Shown: in pieces, positions 40,529 to 49,547 of the stretch
Layout: the number at the start of each line of letters is the position of its first letter
How positions within the stretch are numbered: the first letter of the stretch is position 1
NCBI RefSeq assembly: GCF_023277745.1
Contig: NZ_CP086322.1
Coordinates: 4,960,001 to 5,024,000, forward strand
DNA from: Streptomyces halobius
Lineage (GTDB): Bacteria > Actinomycetota > Actinomycetes > Streptomycetales > Streptomycetaceae
Direction: 5' to 3'
Length of the DNA: 64,000 bases
The notes under the pieces: model-generated
What the model was told of the DNA's origin: nothing
The model's input: only the letters and a program-made list of their open reading frames with translations
Databases searched by the model: none
Made by a program: the position numbers and the translations under genes

Positions 40529-41907
40529 GGGCGGACCACCTGGGTCATCTCGGCGTCGGTGGACGGGGCGGGGGCCGGCGCGGGCCGCCGCGCGGTGTCG
40601 CTGATACGCAGCAGGATTCCGACGAGCGCCCAGTTGGCGATCACGGACGACCCGCCCTGGGCCAGGAACGGCATCGTCATACCGGTCAGCGGGATCAGCC
40701 CCGTCACACCGCCGGCGACGACGAAGACCTGCAGCGCGAACGCGCCGGACAGACCCACCGCGAGCAGCTTGCCGAACGGGTCGCGGGCGGCCAGCGCCGT
40801 ACGGATGCCGCGCTGGATCAGCAGGGCGTACAGCAGCAGGACGCCCATCAGCCCGGCGAGGCCGATCTCCTCGCCGACCGTGGCGAGAATGTAGTCGCTC
40901 TTGGGCGCGATACCGCGGATGAGGCGTGAGTAGCCCTGGCCGAGACCGGAGCCGAGGATGCCGCCGGAGCCGAAGGAGTACATCGCCTGGGCGGTTTCCG
41001 TGACACCGCCGTCCTGCAGCTCCAGCGGGTTGAGCCAGTTGTGCACACGGGTCTGGACGTGCGACTCGAACGTGGCCACCGCGACCGCGCCGCCCGCGCT
41101 GAGCAGCAGACCGAAGACGATCCAGCTGGTGCGCTCGGTGGCGACGTACAGCATCACGACGAACAGGCCGAAGAACAGCAGTGAGGTGCCCAGGTCGGTC
41201 TCGAAGACCAGGATCATCAGGCTCAGCGCCCAGATGACCAGGATCGGGCCGAGGTCGCGGCCGCGCGGCAGGTAGAGCCCCATGAAGCGGCGGCTGGCCA
41301 GCGCCAGCGCGTCCCGCTTCACCATCAGATAGCCGGCGAAGAAGACCGCGATGATGATCTTCGCGAATTCGCCGGGCTGCAGCGAGCCGAGACCGGGAAT
41401 CGTGATCCAGATCTTGGCACCGTTCACGCCGGGGAAGAACATCGGGGCGATCAGCAGGACCAGCGCCACGACCATGGAGATATAGGTGTAGCGCTGCAGG
41501 ACACGGTGGTCCTTGAGGAAGATCAGCAGGGCCAGGAAGAGCGCCACGCCGAACGTCGACCACATCAGCTGGTTGGGCGCCATCGCCGAGCCCAGCGTGG
41601 GCTCCTGGTCGAGCCGCCAGATGAAGACCAGCCCCATGCCGTTCAGCAGGGTGGCGATGGGCAGCATCAGCGGGTCGGCGTACGGCGCCCACTTGCGGAC
41701 GACGAGATGCGCCACACCGGCCAGCAGCCCCAGGCCCAGTGCGTAGCCCAGGACGCCGGCGGGCACCGAGTGGTCCTTCGCCAGGCCGACGTTGATGTAC
41801 GCGAACACCGGGATCAGCACCGCGAAGACGAGCATCGCCAGCTCGGTGTTACGGCGGCTCGGGGCGCCGATGGTGCCGATGGTGGTGGTGTTGGTGGTAC
41901 TGCTCAT
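40525..41907 (-). CDS. rodA: SEDS-family glycan polymerase RodA/FtsW/SpoVE
   Basis: 460 residues with about twelve membrane segments and the SEDS hallmarks: ITIPGLGSLQPGEFAKIIIAVFFAGYL (split over QPGEF), FETDLGTSLLFFGLF and a final GMTMPFLAQGGSSVIANW. It polymerises lipid II into glycan strands and works with the adjoining class B PBP. The order phosphatase-rodA-pbpA-pknB matches the mycobacterial pstP-rodA-pbpA-pknA-pknB locus. ATG start at 41907. Confidence 0.96.
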   Translation of the reverse strand: MSSTTNTTTIGTIGAPSRRNTELAMLVFAVLIPVFAYINVGLAKDHSVPAGVLGYALGLGLLAGVAHLVVRKWAPYADPLMLPIATLLNGMGLVFIWRLDQEPTLGSAMAPNQLMWSTFGVALFLALLIFLKDHRVLQRYTYISMVVALVLLIAPMFFPGVNGAKIWITIPGLGSLQPGEFAKIIIAVFFAGYLMVKRDALALASRRFMGLYLPRGRDLGPILVIWALSLMILVFETDLGTSLLFFGLFVVMLYVATERTSWIVFGLLLSAGGAVAVATFESHVQTRVHNWLNPLELQDGGVTETAQAMYSFGSGGILGSGLGQGYSRLIRGIAPKSDYILATVGEEIGLAGLMGVLLLYALLIQRGIRTALAARDPFGKLLAVGLSGAFALQVFVVAGGVTGLIPLTGMTMPFLAQGGSSVIANWALVGILLRISDTARRPAPAPAPSTDAEMTQVVRP

Positions 41908-41930
41908 GAGATGTCCGGCCCCCTACGCCC

Positions 41931-43469
41931 TCACTGCTGGGTGCTGCAATTCTTTTCCAGCTTCCGCTGCTCCTCGGTGGGGGCCTGGCCGGTGGTGGGT
42001 GCGGGAGTGGCGGACGGGCTCGCGGCGAGCGTACCGGCGGTCGCGGAGGAGCTCGGCTTGCCGCTGGGCGCGCCGGGCTTGCCCGCGGGTGTCCCGGTCG
42101 TGCCGCCGGCCTGGCCCTCGCCCTTCTCCCGCGCGGCGTCGCGCTCGGCGGCCTGCCGCTGCTCCAGGATGCGGCAGGCGCTGGCCTGCTTGCCCAGCTC
42201 GATGACCTTCTCGCCGGCCCGGGCGCGGCTGTCGACCGCGATCGTCTCCTTGACCTGGTTGCGCTGGTACGGCGGCAGGTACTTGAGTTCGATCTCGGGG
42301 TGGTCCTCGTCCACATCGCTGAGCGAGATCCACGCCAGGTCCTGGCTGAGGCCCCGGTAGAGCGCGACGTGGTTGTCCTTGGCGCCGACGAAGTACTGCG
42401 TCTGCGTCCAGCGGTAGCCGGCGTAGAGCCCGCCGCCGACGACGGCCAGCACGAGGGCGATCAACAGCGACCGCTTGATCCATCTGCCGCGCTTGGGCTT
42501 GATGAAGTCCTCGTCCATGAACGCGCCGAACGAGCCCTGCGGCCCGCCGACCTCGGGACCGCCGCTTCCGGGCGGGCCGAAGGCGCCTCCGGGCGGCGCG
42601 GGCGGCTGGTCCCGGCGGCCGAGCTCGGCGGCGCGGGCGGCCGGCGTCTGCAGCGTGCTGGGGTCGTTGAGCTGGTGCTGGTTCTCGGCGACGGCACCCA
42701 CGATGACCGGGGTGTCGTTGAGCTGGCCGGTCATCGTGTCATTGGCGTCCACGTCCAGGACGTCGGCGACGATGCAGGTGATGTTGTCCGGCCCGCCGCC
42801 GCGCAGCGCGAGCTGGATCAGCTCCTGGATGGTCTCGTGCGGCCCGTGGTAGCCGGCCAGGGTCTCTTCCAGCGTCTGGTGGCTGACGACCCCGGACAGC
42901 CCGTCCGAGCAGATCAGATAGCGGTCGCCGGCCCGCACCTCGCGGATCGACAGATCCGGCTCGACATGATCACCGCTGCCCAGCGCCCGCATCAGCAGCG
43001 AACGCTGCGGGTGGGTGGTGGCCTCCTCCTCGGTGATCCGGCCCTCGTCGACGAGCCGCTGCACCCAGGTGTGGTCCTGCGTGATCTGCGTGAGCACGCC
43101 GTCCCGCAGCAGGTAGGCGCGCGAGTCGCCGACGTGTACCAGGCCGAGCCGCTGCCCCGTCCAGAGCAGGGCGGTCAGCGTGGTGCCCATGCCCTCCAGC
43201 TGGGCGTCCTCCTCGACCATGACGCGCAGCTGCTCGTTGGCGCGCTGCACGGCGCTGCCGAGGGAGGTGAGGATGTCGGAGCCGGGCACATCGTCGTCGA
43301 GCTGGACGAGGCTGGAGATCACCTCCGAGCTGGCGACCTCACCGGCGGCCTGGCCGCCCATGCCGTCCGCGACGGCGAGAAGGCGGGGCCCGGCGTAACC
43401 GGAGTCCTCGTTGCCCTCCCGGATCATGCCCTTGTGCGATCCGGCGGCGAAGCGCAGTGACAGGCTCAT
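41931..43469 (-). CDS. pstP: PP2C-type Ser/Thr phosphatase (PstP-like)
   Basis: 512 residues. PP2C motifs: REGNEDSGYA, ADGMGGQAAGE, VHVGDSRAYLLRDG, CSDGLSG and GGPDNIT, with the metal-binding Asp residues present. After a Pro/Gly linker comes a membrane helix (RSLLIALVLAVVGGGLYAGY, about 325-345), an extracellular segment of 100 residues with two Cys, and a Ser/Thr/Ala-rich end. It would remove phosphates placed by the PknB-type kinase. I chose ATG 43469 (GAGG upstream); an in-frame ATG at 43499 is possible. Confidence 0.95.
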   Translation of the reverse strand: MSLSLRFAAGSHKGMIREGNEDSGYAGPRLLAVADGMGGQAAGEVASSEVISSLVQLDDDVPGSDILTSLGSAVQRANEQLRVMVEEDAQLEGMGTTLTALLWTGQRLGLVHVGDSRAYLLRDGVLTQITQDHTWVQRLVDEGRITEEEATTHPQRSLLMRALGSGDHVEPDLSIREVRAGDRYLICSDGLSGVVSHQTLEETLAGYHGPHETIQELIQLALRGGGPDNITCIVADVLDVDANDTMTGQLNDTPVIVGAVAENQHQLNDPSTLQTPAARAAELGRRDQPPAPPGGAFGPPGSGGPEVGGPQGSFGAFMDEDFIKPKRGRWIKRSLLIALVLAVVGGGLYAGYRWTQTQYFVGAKDNHVALYRGLSQDLAWISLSDVDEDHPEIELKYLPPYQRNQVKETIAVDSRARAGEKVIELGKQASACRILEQRQAAERDAAREKGEGQAGGTTGTPAGKPGAPSGKPSSSATAGTLAASPSATPAPTTGQAPTEEQRKLEKNCSTQQ

Positions 43470-43589
43470 GCGCACCTCACCCGTCGGTTCGGGGTACATC
43501 CGCACGGTGCCCACCCTCCGGTCGGGAGCACGCCGGGGTCCGCCGAGTGGACCGTCGCGGCTCGCTCGCTCCGCTCGCTCATTGTCGTA

Positions 43590-44114
43590 CTACTTCCGCA
43601 GCTCGATGACGGTCTTGCCGATGCGGATCGGGGCTCCCAGCGGAATCGGTGTCGGGGTTGTCAGTCGGGTCCGATCAAGATACGTGCCATTGGTGGAACC
43701 GAGGTCCTCGACGATCCACTGGCCGTCACGGTCCGGGTAGATCCTGGCATGCCTGCTGGACGCGTAGTCGTCGTCCAGCACGATCGTGGAATCGTGCGCC
43801 CTGCCCAGGGAGATGGTCTGGCCTTGGAGGGCGACCGTGGTACCGGACAGCGAGCCTTCGGAAACCACCAGCTTGGTGGGGGCCCCGCGACGCTGGCGGC
43901 TGCCGCCGCGGCCGCCGTCCTGGCGCCGCTGCTGCTGGGGCGGCGCGGCCTGGCGCTGCGTACGCGCTTCCTGCCCGCCGCGCCGGGCGGCGCCACGCTG
44001 CGTGACACGCGTGCCGAACAGATCGCTGCGGATGACCTGAACGGCCACGATGACGAACAGCCACAGTACGGCGAGGAAACCCAACCGCATGACCGTGAGG
44101 GTCAGCTCTGACAT
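43590..44114 (-). CDS. fhaB: FHA-domain membrane protein FhaB-like
   Basis: 174 residues: an N-terminal membrane helix (MRLGFLAVLWLFVIVAVQVI), a basic Gln/Arg linker and a C-terminal FHA domain (about 98-165) with LGRAHDSTIVLDD, SSRHARI and DLGSTNGTYL. FHA domains bind phosphothreonine; the mycobacterial counterpart FhaB/FipA is a kinase substrate at the division site. It lies 10 bp from fhaA and upstream of the phosphatase, in the order fhaA-fhaB-pstP-rodA-pbpA-pknB. Confidence 0.93.
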   Translation of the reverse strand: MSELTLTVMRLGFLAVLWLFVIVAVQVIRSDLFGTRVTQRGAARRGGQEARTQRQAAPPQQQRRQDGGRGGSRQRRGAPTKLVVSEGSLSGTTVALQGQTISLGRAHDSTIVLDDDYASSRHARIYPDRDGQWIVEDLGSTNGTYLDRTRLTTPTPIPLGAPIRIGKTVIELRK

Positions 44115-44124
44115 TGCCCCCGCT

Positions 44125-44955
44125 TCACCCTTCGGCTTGCCGGTAAACGATGGTGGTGCTGCCCACGACAATTCGTGAGCCGTCGCGGAGATTAGCGCGA
44201 GTGGTGTGCTGCCCGTCCACCACGATGCCGTTCGTGGAGCCCAGATCCTGAATCGTGGGGGGCGGTCCGACCCGGATCTCACAGTGCCGCCGCGAGACAC
44301 CCGGGTCGTCGATCCGTACGTCCGCGTCGGTGCTGCGGCCCAGCACCAGGGTGGGCCGCGAGATCTGGTGGCGGGTGCCGTTGATCTCGATCCAGCGCCT
44401 GGTCTGCGTGTAGGGCTGCGGCCCCGCGCCGGCCGGTGCGGCACGGGGTGCGGGGTGTGCGGCGCCGGGAGGCGGGGACGAGGGCATGGGGGGCGGGCCC
44501 ACGTGACCGCCGCCGAGGCCGCCACGGGGCGCCACGGTGGCGCGCGCCGCCGCTGCCTGGCCCGGCTGCTCCTGCGACGTGCTGGCGGCGAGGGTGCGGC
44601 TGCGCACGCGGTACAGGCCGGTGTCGAGATCGTCGGCCTTCTCCAGGTGCACCTTGATCGGGCCCATGAAGGTGTAGCGCTGCTGCTTGGCGTAGTCGCG
44701 GACCATGCCGGAGAGCTCGTCGCCGAGCTGCCCGCTGTAGGGGCTGAGCCGCTCGTAGTCGGGAGCGCTCAGCTCGACGATGAAGTCGTTGGGGACGACC
44801 GTGCGGTCGCGGTTCCAGATGGTCGCGTTGTTGTCGCACTCACGCTGCAGCGCCCCGGCGATCTCAACGGGCTGCACCTCGGACTTGAACACCTTGGCGA
44901 AGGTGCCGTTGACGAGACCTTCGAGACGCTGCTCGAAACGCTTCAGTACTCCCAC
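44125..44955 (-). CDS. fhaA: FhaA: DUF3662 plus FHA domain protein
   Basis: 276 residues. N-terminal DUF3662 domain (residues 1-115: MGVLKRFEQRLEGLVNGTFA through KVHLEKADDLDTG), a Pro/Gly/Ala linker, and a C-terminal FHA domain (about 195-265) with LGRSTDADVRIDDPG, VSRRHCEI and DLGSTNGIVVDG. In mycobacteria FhaA links kinase signalling to lipid II transport. GTG start at 44955 with GGAGGTG upstream, a near-perfect ribosome site. First gene of the minus-strand kinase/cell-wall operon. Confidence 0.95.
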   Translation of the reverse strand: MGVLKRFEQRLEGLVNGTFAKVFKSEVQPVEIAGALQRECDNNATIWNRDRTVVPNDFIVELSAPDYERLSPYSGQLGDELSGMVRDYAKQQRYTFMGPIKVHLEKADDLDTGLYRVRSRTLAASTSQEQPGQAAAARATVAPRGGLGGGHVGPPPMPSSPPPGAAHPAPRAAPAGAGPQPYTQTRRWIEINGTRHQISRPTLVLGRSTDADVRIDDPGVSRRHCEIRVGPPPTIQDLGSTNGIVVDGQHTTRANLRDGSRIVVGSTTIVYRQAEG

Positions 44956-45542
44956 GGGGCACCTCCTTCCTCAGTCTTCGTCGGGGTCGGCCTGGTACTG
45001 CTTACTGATCGTATCCACGCGGCGGGAAATCGGCTGGTTCCCCTTTCCCGCCTGGAGGACGAGTGTCGCCCCTCACAAGGTTGCCCGGTGCTGATGTCTC
45101 CCTGCTCACTGCTTGCCCACTGCTTGTGCACTGCGATCGTAGATGTGCCCCGGAGACAGTGTCCCGCAACCGCAGACCTCGCCCGCCGGGAGGGGAACCG
45201 GAGCCTTCCGGCCGTGCCCGGTCCGGTGATCCTTCCGGCGGCCCGCGTCCCCGGGGCCGGTGGTCCTTCCGGCGGCCCGCCGTCCTGGGATCGGAGATCC
45301 GTCCGGCGGCCCGTGTCCTCGATGGCGGACACCGTGAGTGTGAACCCTCGCCGGGTCGCCTGGCGAACCCCCGGCGAACGGCGGCCGCCCGCCCCGGTAC
45401 GGCCCGCAGGGCGGGGACCGGGGGAAAGGCGTGTGAAGGCACCCTCGGCACCGTGCTAATCTTCTGGATGTCGGCAGGCGCTCGCACAAGACCCGGACGG
45501 AACAGTCCGGATCATGTGGGAGAATCCATCGGCAACACCCAT
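44956..45542. other. Upstream region of the fhaA operon, with a 3-copy repeat
   Basis: 587 bases without a recognised gene. It should hold the promoter of fhaA. Between about 45221 and 45321 there are three degenerate tandem copies, each centred on TCCGGCGGCCCG. Long open frames here on both strands are Arg/Pro-rich noise. Confidence 0.45.
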
Positions 45543-45626
45543 GCGCGGGTGGCGGAATAGGCAGACGCGCTGGATTCAGGTTCCAGTGCCCGAAAGGGCG
45601 TGGGGGTTCAACTCCCCCCTCGCGCA
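45543..45626 (+). tRNA. tRNA-Leu (anticodon CAG)
   Basis: 84-nt class II tRNA. Acceptor GCGCGGG with CTCGCGC plus A (one G-U pair); anticodon stem CTGGA/TCCAG with loop TTCAGGT, anticodon CAG; variable arm TGCCCGAAAGGGCG; T arm GGGGG TTCAACT CCCCC. CCA is not encoded. Confidence 0.97.
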
Positions 45627-45660
45627 CTGAGGAGCACCGTAGGTGCTTCTGAGCAACGAA

Positions 45661-45699
45661 GAAAAGGTCCTCATCGTGACGATGGGGACCTTTTCGTTT
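45661..45699 (+). terminator. Rho-independent terminator after tRNA-Leu
   Basis: 16-bp stem (45661-45676 with 45680-45695, a few G-U pairs) and loop TGA, followed by GTTTT. One of the clearest terminators in the window. Confidence 0.85.
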
Positions 45700-46333
45700 T
45701 GGCTTCTGTGTGGGCTTCTCGGCTTCGCGGCGGCTTCGTCGTGGCGCTCATGCGCTCCCTCCGGCAAGCCGGGGAATTGCGCGCAGGCTGTGGTCGCAGG
45801 CGGCCCGGCTCTGCAACCGGCCGGGATGAAGGATGAGCCCGCCCAGGGGTGAGGCCGATGAGGGATGAGTCCTACGTCACATCCGGGATTGCTGTGTCAC
45901 GGATGGTGGCCCGTGATGGTGGCCGGGGGCGCACCGTAACGGCCGGCGCCTCGCGCGGCATCCCTCACCGCGGCCGGCCGCGGTGAGGGATGCCCGGCTC
46001 CGTGCCCTTCTGTGGACGGCGGGCTGGGCGGCGTGTGCGTGGGCGGTGCTTGAGGCGTACTTGGGCGTCGGCCAGACCCTGCCACGCGGCTGACCTTGCC
46101 ATTCGGCAGCTCCGGTCTCTCCTCGCCCTCCCGTTCCCGCTCCCCACCCTCCCCCTCCGCGCACATTTCCCCTCTTCCTCCCTTCATCCTCCGTCCTCCC
46201 CCCGGCCCCTCCGCGGAGAGTTATCCACAGGCTCTGACGGACGGCGGCGGCTGTCGGTACCGTCGTCGCAGTCGATTCGGAGTCGGCCGGCAGGCCGGTC
46301 AGGTGCAGGTCGTGAAGGGGGAGGTGGCCCGCG
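45700..46333. other. Intergenic region, no gene seen
   Basis: About 630 bases. An exact DnaA box lies at 46221. A pyrimidine-rich run (46110-46200) precedes it. The DUF2252 gene promoter must be here. Open frames on either strand lack family signatures. Confidence 0.45.
46221..46229 (+). promoter_or_regulatory. DnaA box upstream of the DUF2252 gene
   Basis: Exact TTATCCACA, 105 bp before the DUF2252 start. Far from oriC (36 kb), so it may be a titration or regulatory site. Confidence 0.55.
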
Positions 46334-47800
46334 ATGTCGCGTGTGCCGTACGTACCGGGGTTCGCGGAGGCGGATGCGGAGGGACCGTCGGCCAAGGGTG
46401 TGGGCAAGGCGCTGCGGGAGCGGATCCCCCGGAGGGAGCAGGCAGCGCTGTCGCTCTCGGCCGGGCGGCCGGACGCGGTAGCGGCGGTAGAGGAGTCCAA
46501 CGCGGGGCGGCTGCCGGAACTGACCCCGATACGGGTCGGACGGATGGCCGCCAGCCCCTTCGCCTTCCTCCGCGGCTCCGCCGGCCTGATGGCGTACGAC
46601 CTGGTCGGCGCGCCCGTGACCGGCATCGGTGCGCAGATCTGCGGGGATGCCCACGCGGCCAACTTCGGCCTCTACGGCGACGCCCGCGGTGGCCTGGTCA
46701 TAGACCTCAATGACTTCGACGAGACCTTGTACGGGCCGTGGGAGTGGGACGTGAAGCGGCTCGCGACATCGCTGGTGCTGGCGGGCCGGGAGGCGGGTGC
46801 CGCGGAGGACGAGTGCCGGAAGGCGGCGCAGGACGCGGCGGGCGCGTACCGGCGCACGATGCGGCTGCTGGCGAAGCTGCCGGTGACCGAGGCGTGGAAC
46901 GCGATCGCCGATGAGGAGCTGGTCTCCCACACCGACGCCCGGGATCTGCTGGGGACGCTGGAGCGGGTCGCCGCCAAGGCGCGCAAGAACACCAGCGCAC
47001 GGTTCGCGGCCAAGGCCACGGAGCGGACGCCGGACGGCGGTCGCCGTTTCATGAACGCACCGCCGGTGCTGCGGCAGGTGCCGGACGAGGAGGCGGCGGC
47101 AGTGGCTTCGTCGCTAGCCGGCTATCTGGAGACGCTTCCGGAGGACCGGCTGCCCCTGCTGGCCAGGTACGCCGTGCACGATGTGGCCTTCCGTGTGGTG
47201 GGGACGGGCAGCGTGGGACTGCGCTCGTATGTGGTGCTGCTGCTGGACCACCGGGGCGAGCCGCTGGTGCTCCAGGTGAAGGAGGCGCGCGGCTCGGTGC
47301 TGGCACCGTTCGTGGAGAAGGCGGGCTTTGAAGTGCCGTCGGTGGCCCACGAGGGGCGCCGGGTGGTGCTCGGGCAGCAGCGGATGCAGGTCGTCAGTGA
47401 CACGCTGCTGGGCTGGACGACGGTGCCGGATGTGGCGGCGTCCGGCGTGTCGGATGTGGCGGGGTCCGGCGGGCGCGGCATAGGCATGGGGAACGGCCGT
47501 AGGGAAGGGCTGTCGTTCCAGGTGCGGCAGTTCAGGAACCGCAAGGGCAGCGTGGACCCCGCCGAGCTGTCCGGTGACCAGATGGACGACTACGCACGGA
47601 TGACCGGTGCGCTGCTGGCGCGGGCACACGCGCACAGCGCCGACCCGCGGGTGGTGGCCGGCTACTGCGGCAAGGGGGAGGAGCTGGACGAGGCGATGGC
47701 GGAGTTCGCGGTCTTGTACGCGGACCGCACGGAGGCGGATCACGCGGCCCTGGCCGCGGCGGTGAAGAGCGGCCGCATCGCGGCAGAGATGGGGGTGTGA
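46334..47800 (+). CDS. DUF2252 domain-containing protein
   Basis: 488 residues matching the DUF2252 family: RMAASPFAFLRGSAGLM, the kinase-like CGDAHAANFGLYG (about residues 100-112), VIDLNDFDETLYGPWEWDVKRLATS and, near the end, GALLARAHAHSAD. The pattern of a phosphate-binding HGD-type loop and an acidic metal motif suggests a fold like aminoglycoside phosphotransferases; no substrate is known. ATG start with GGGGAGG upstream. Single gene between tRNA-Leu and the J-domain-like gene. Confidence 0.92.
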   Translation: MSRVPYVPGFAEADAEGPSAKGVGKALRERIPRREQAALSLSAGRPDAVAAVEESNAGRLPELTPIRVGRMAASPFAFLRGSAGLMAYDLVGAPVTGIGAQICGDAHAANFGLYGDARGGLVIDLNDFDETLYGPWEWDVKRLATSLVLAGREAGAAEDECRKAAQDAAGAYRRTMRLLAKLPVTEAWNAIADEELVSHTDARDLLGTLERVAAKARKNTSARFAAKATERTPDGGRRFMNAPPVLRQVPDEEAAAVASSLAGYLETLPEDRLPLLARYAVHDVAFRVVGTGSVGLRSYVVLLLDHRGEPLVLQVKEARGSVLAPFVEKAGFEVPSVAHEGRRVVLGQQRMQVVSDTLLGWTTVPDVAASGVSDVAGSGGRGIGMGNGRREGLSFQVRQFRNRKGSVDPAELSGDQMDDYARMTGALLARAHAHSADPRVVAGYCGKGEELDEAMAEFAVLYADRTEADHAALAAAVKSGRIAAEMGV

Positions 47801-48127
47801 CGGAGCCTGGCCTGACATGGCCCGGTTGTACGGCGGGCTGATACGGGTTACAGGTGTGGCGATTTACAGGTGGCGATCCGGGTTATCCGGGATTGGTGGG
47901 CGCGGGTGGGCTTGGCGGGGGCCTGATCGACGCGTGGGGTCCGGCGGACGTCAGCCGGGGCCGGTGGCTGCCGGGCCGGCCGTGGGGTGGGCCTCGGGCT
48001 GATGCGGCGGGGCTGATGTGGGGATGGGGGGTGGTGGGTGGGGCGGGGGGAGGGGAGGCCCCCGGGGAACGGTTGGGCGGCTGCGGCTGTGGAGTGCGTC
48101 GCCCTCCATGGGCCGTACGCTGACCGG
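47801..48127. other. Intergenic region with a G-rich run
   Basis: 327 bases. Contains two near copies of TTACAGGTGTGGCGAT (about 47849 and 47863) and a G-quadruplex-type run at 48020-48055. No gene seen. Confidence 0.45.
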
Positions 48128-48994
48128 GTGACGAACTCGCACGCGGAGAACGCGCACGACGGCCAGGACGCCCCGACCCCTCACGATGCCGAGGGCGCCG
48201 CGGACCACCAGGCGGCCCAGGACGCCGCGACCCGGCGGCTGGCGAAGGCCGTGCTGGCGGCCGAGCAGGCGCTGATCGAGTTTGAGATCGCGGTGGAGAC
48301 CTTCCGGGTGGAGGTGGAGAACTTCTCCCGTCTGCACCATCAGCGGCTCGGCCCGATGTACGCACGGCTGGATGAGCTGGACGCGCAGATCGCTGAGGCC
48401 GTCGCGGCGCGTACGGGGGCGTCCGAGGACATCCGTAAGGCCGAGGAGGCGCGGGCCTCGGTGCTGCCGATGCCGGATGTGGAGGAGCTGTTCCACGGCT
48501 GGATCGGGTCGGAGGGGCTGTTCCCCGAGTCGCAGGCGATGCTCACCGAGCAGTCGGTGCGGCCGCCGCAGAAGGTGCGGCCCAGTGAGGAGGCCCGCAA
48601 GGTCTACCGCGACCTGGTGCGTCAGGCCCATCCGGACCTGGCGCGGGACGATGCGGAGCGGGCCCGGCGGGACGCGTTCATCGCGCGGGTCAACATGGCG
48701 TACGCCCAGGGCGACGAGGCCGCGCTGCGGGAGCTGACGCGGGAGTGGGCGGCCGGTCCGGCGCCCGCCGAGGCGCGGCTTTCCGAGAGTGAGGAGCTCT
48801 ACGCGCGGCTGGAGTGGCTGGCCGAGCGCAAGGAGCTGCTGGCGGCCGTTGCTGCCGAGCTGGAGCAAAGCGCGATCGGCGCGATGATCAAGATGGCGCC
48901 GCAGGATCCGGACGGACTGCTCGATGAGATCGCCGAGAAGCTGCTCGCGGATGTGGCGGAACGCGAGGCGTATCTCGCGCAGCTGGTCGGGTAG
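48128..48994 (+). CDS. J-domain-like coiled-coil protein
   Basis: 288 residues. Residues 1-40 are charged and disordered. From 45 to 110 is a coiled coil (LAKAVLAAEQALIEFEIAVETF onwards). From about 150 to 210 is a DnaJ-like helix pair with the HPD signature (VYRDLVRQAHPDLARDD), then FIARVNMAYAQGDEAALREL, and a final helical part. HPD domains stimulate Hsp70 ATPases, so this may be a DnaK cochaperone; the family has no settled function. GTG at 48128 with a weak ribosome site. Eleven bases upstream of the rhodanese gene. Confidence 0.82.
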   Translation: MTNSHAENAHDGQDAPTPHDAEGAADHQAAQDAATRRLAKAVLAAEQALIEFEIAVETFRVEVENFSRLHHQRLGPMYARLDELDAQIAEAVAARTGASEDIRKAEEARASVLPMPDVEELFHGWIGSEGLFPESQAMLTEQSVRPPQKVRPSEEARKVYRDLVRQAHPDLARDDAERARRDAFIARVNMAYAQGDEAALRELTREWAAGPAPAEARLSESEELYARLEWLAERKELLAAVAAELEQSAIGAMIKMAPQDPDGLLDEIAEKLLADVAEREAYLAQLVG

Positions 48995-49004
48995 CGTCGG
49001 AGAC

Positions 49005-49349
49005 ATGCAATTCGGTTCTGTGCCCACGGTCGGTGTCGACGCTCTGACGTTGGAGGACTTCCTCCTGGACGTGCGTGAGGACGATGAGTGGGAGGCGGGG
49101 CACGCCGAGGGCGCGCTGCACATCCCGATGAGCGAATTCGTCGCCCGCTACGGTGAATTGGCCGAGGCGGCGCCCGCGGACGGCAAGGTCTATGTCCTGT
49201 GCCGGGTCGGCGGTCGTTCGGCGCAGGTGGCGCAGTATCTGATCCAGCAGGGTGTCGACGCGGTGAATGTCGCCGGCGGTATGCAGGCATGGGAGGCCGC
49301 CGGCCGCCCCGTGTCCGACGGCAAGGGCGGCTCGGGAACGGTCGTCTAG
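49005..49349 (+). CDS. Rhodanese-like sulfurtransferase
   Basis: 114-residue single rhodanese domain. FLLDVREDDEWEAGHAEGALHIPMSEF gives the family fold (split at the WEAGH motif) and the active-site Cys is in VLCRVGGRSAQ, with Arg four residues after Cys as in thiosulfate sulfurtransferases. It would move sulfane sulfur to an acceptor; partner unknown. ATG at 49005, 10 bp after the previous gene, with CGGAGA upstream, so cotranscribed. Confidence 0.93.
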   Translation: MQFGSVPTVGVDALTLEDFLLDVREDDEWEAGHAEGALHIPMSEFVARYGELAEAAPADGKVYVLCRVGGRSAQVAQYLIQQGVDAVNVAGGMQAWEAAGRPVSDGKGGSGTVV

Positions 49350-49420
49350 ATCTTGACGGTGAGATCTTGACGGTCGGATCTCCACGGTGGGATCTCGGTT
49401 GTAGATCTACAAGATCTTGT
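49347..49420. repeat. Four-copy 14-bp tandem repeat
   Basis: Units at 49347, 49361, 49375 and 49389, of the form RGATCTTGACGGT with the last copies diverged, then AGATCTACAAGATCTTGT with a 12-bp palindrome (ACAAGATCTTGT, 49409-49420). The first unit overlaps the rhodanese TAG. Confidence 0.8.
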
Positions 49421-49547
49421 CGATCTCGATGGTCTGGTGGACGGTCCGCTGAGGGCGGGACTGCTGCCGGGGCGGACCCTCGCCCTGTTCGAGCGGTGAC
49501 CGCGCGCCGATGAAGGGCGGCCTCCTCGCTCCGGCGGAGCGCCTTCC

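Noticed and set aside
39056-41692. 878-residue frame spanning pbpA and rodA on the minus strand
   Set aside because: The N-terminal 388 residues are an out-of-frame reading of rodA; pbpA starts at GTG 40528 with the family N-terminus.
45643-45852. 69-codon ORF just after tRNA-Leu
   Set aside because: It overlaps the terminator hairpin at 45661 and has no family resemblance; the hydrophobic part comes from the hairpin sequence.
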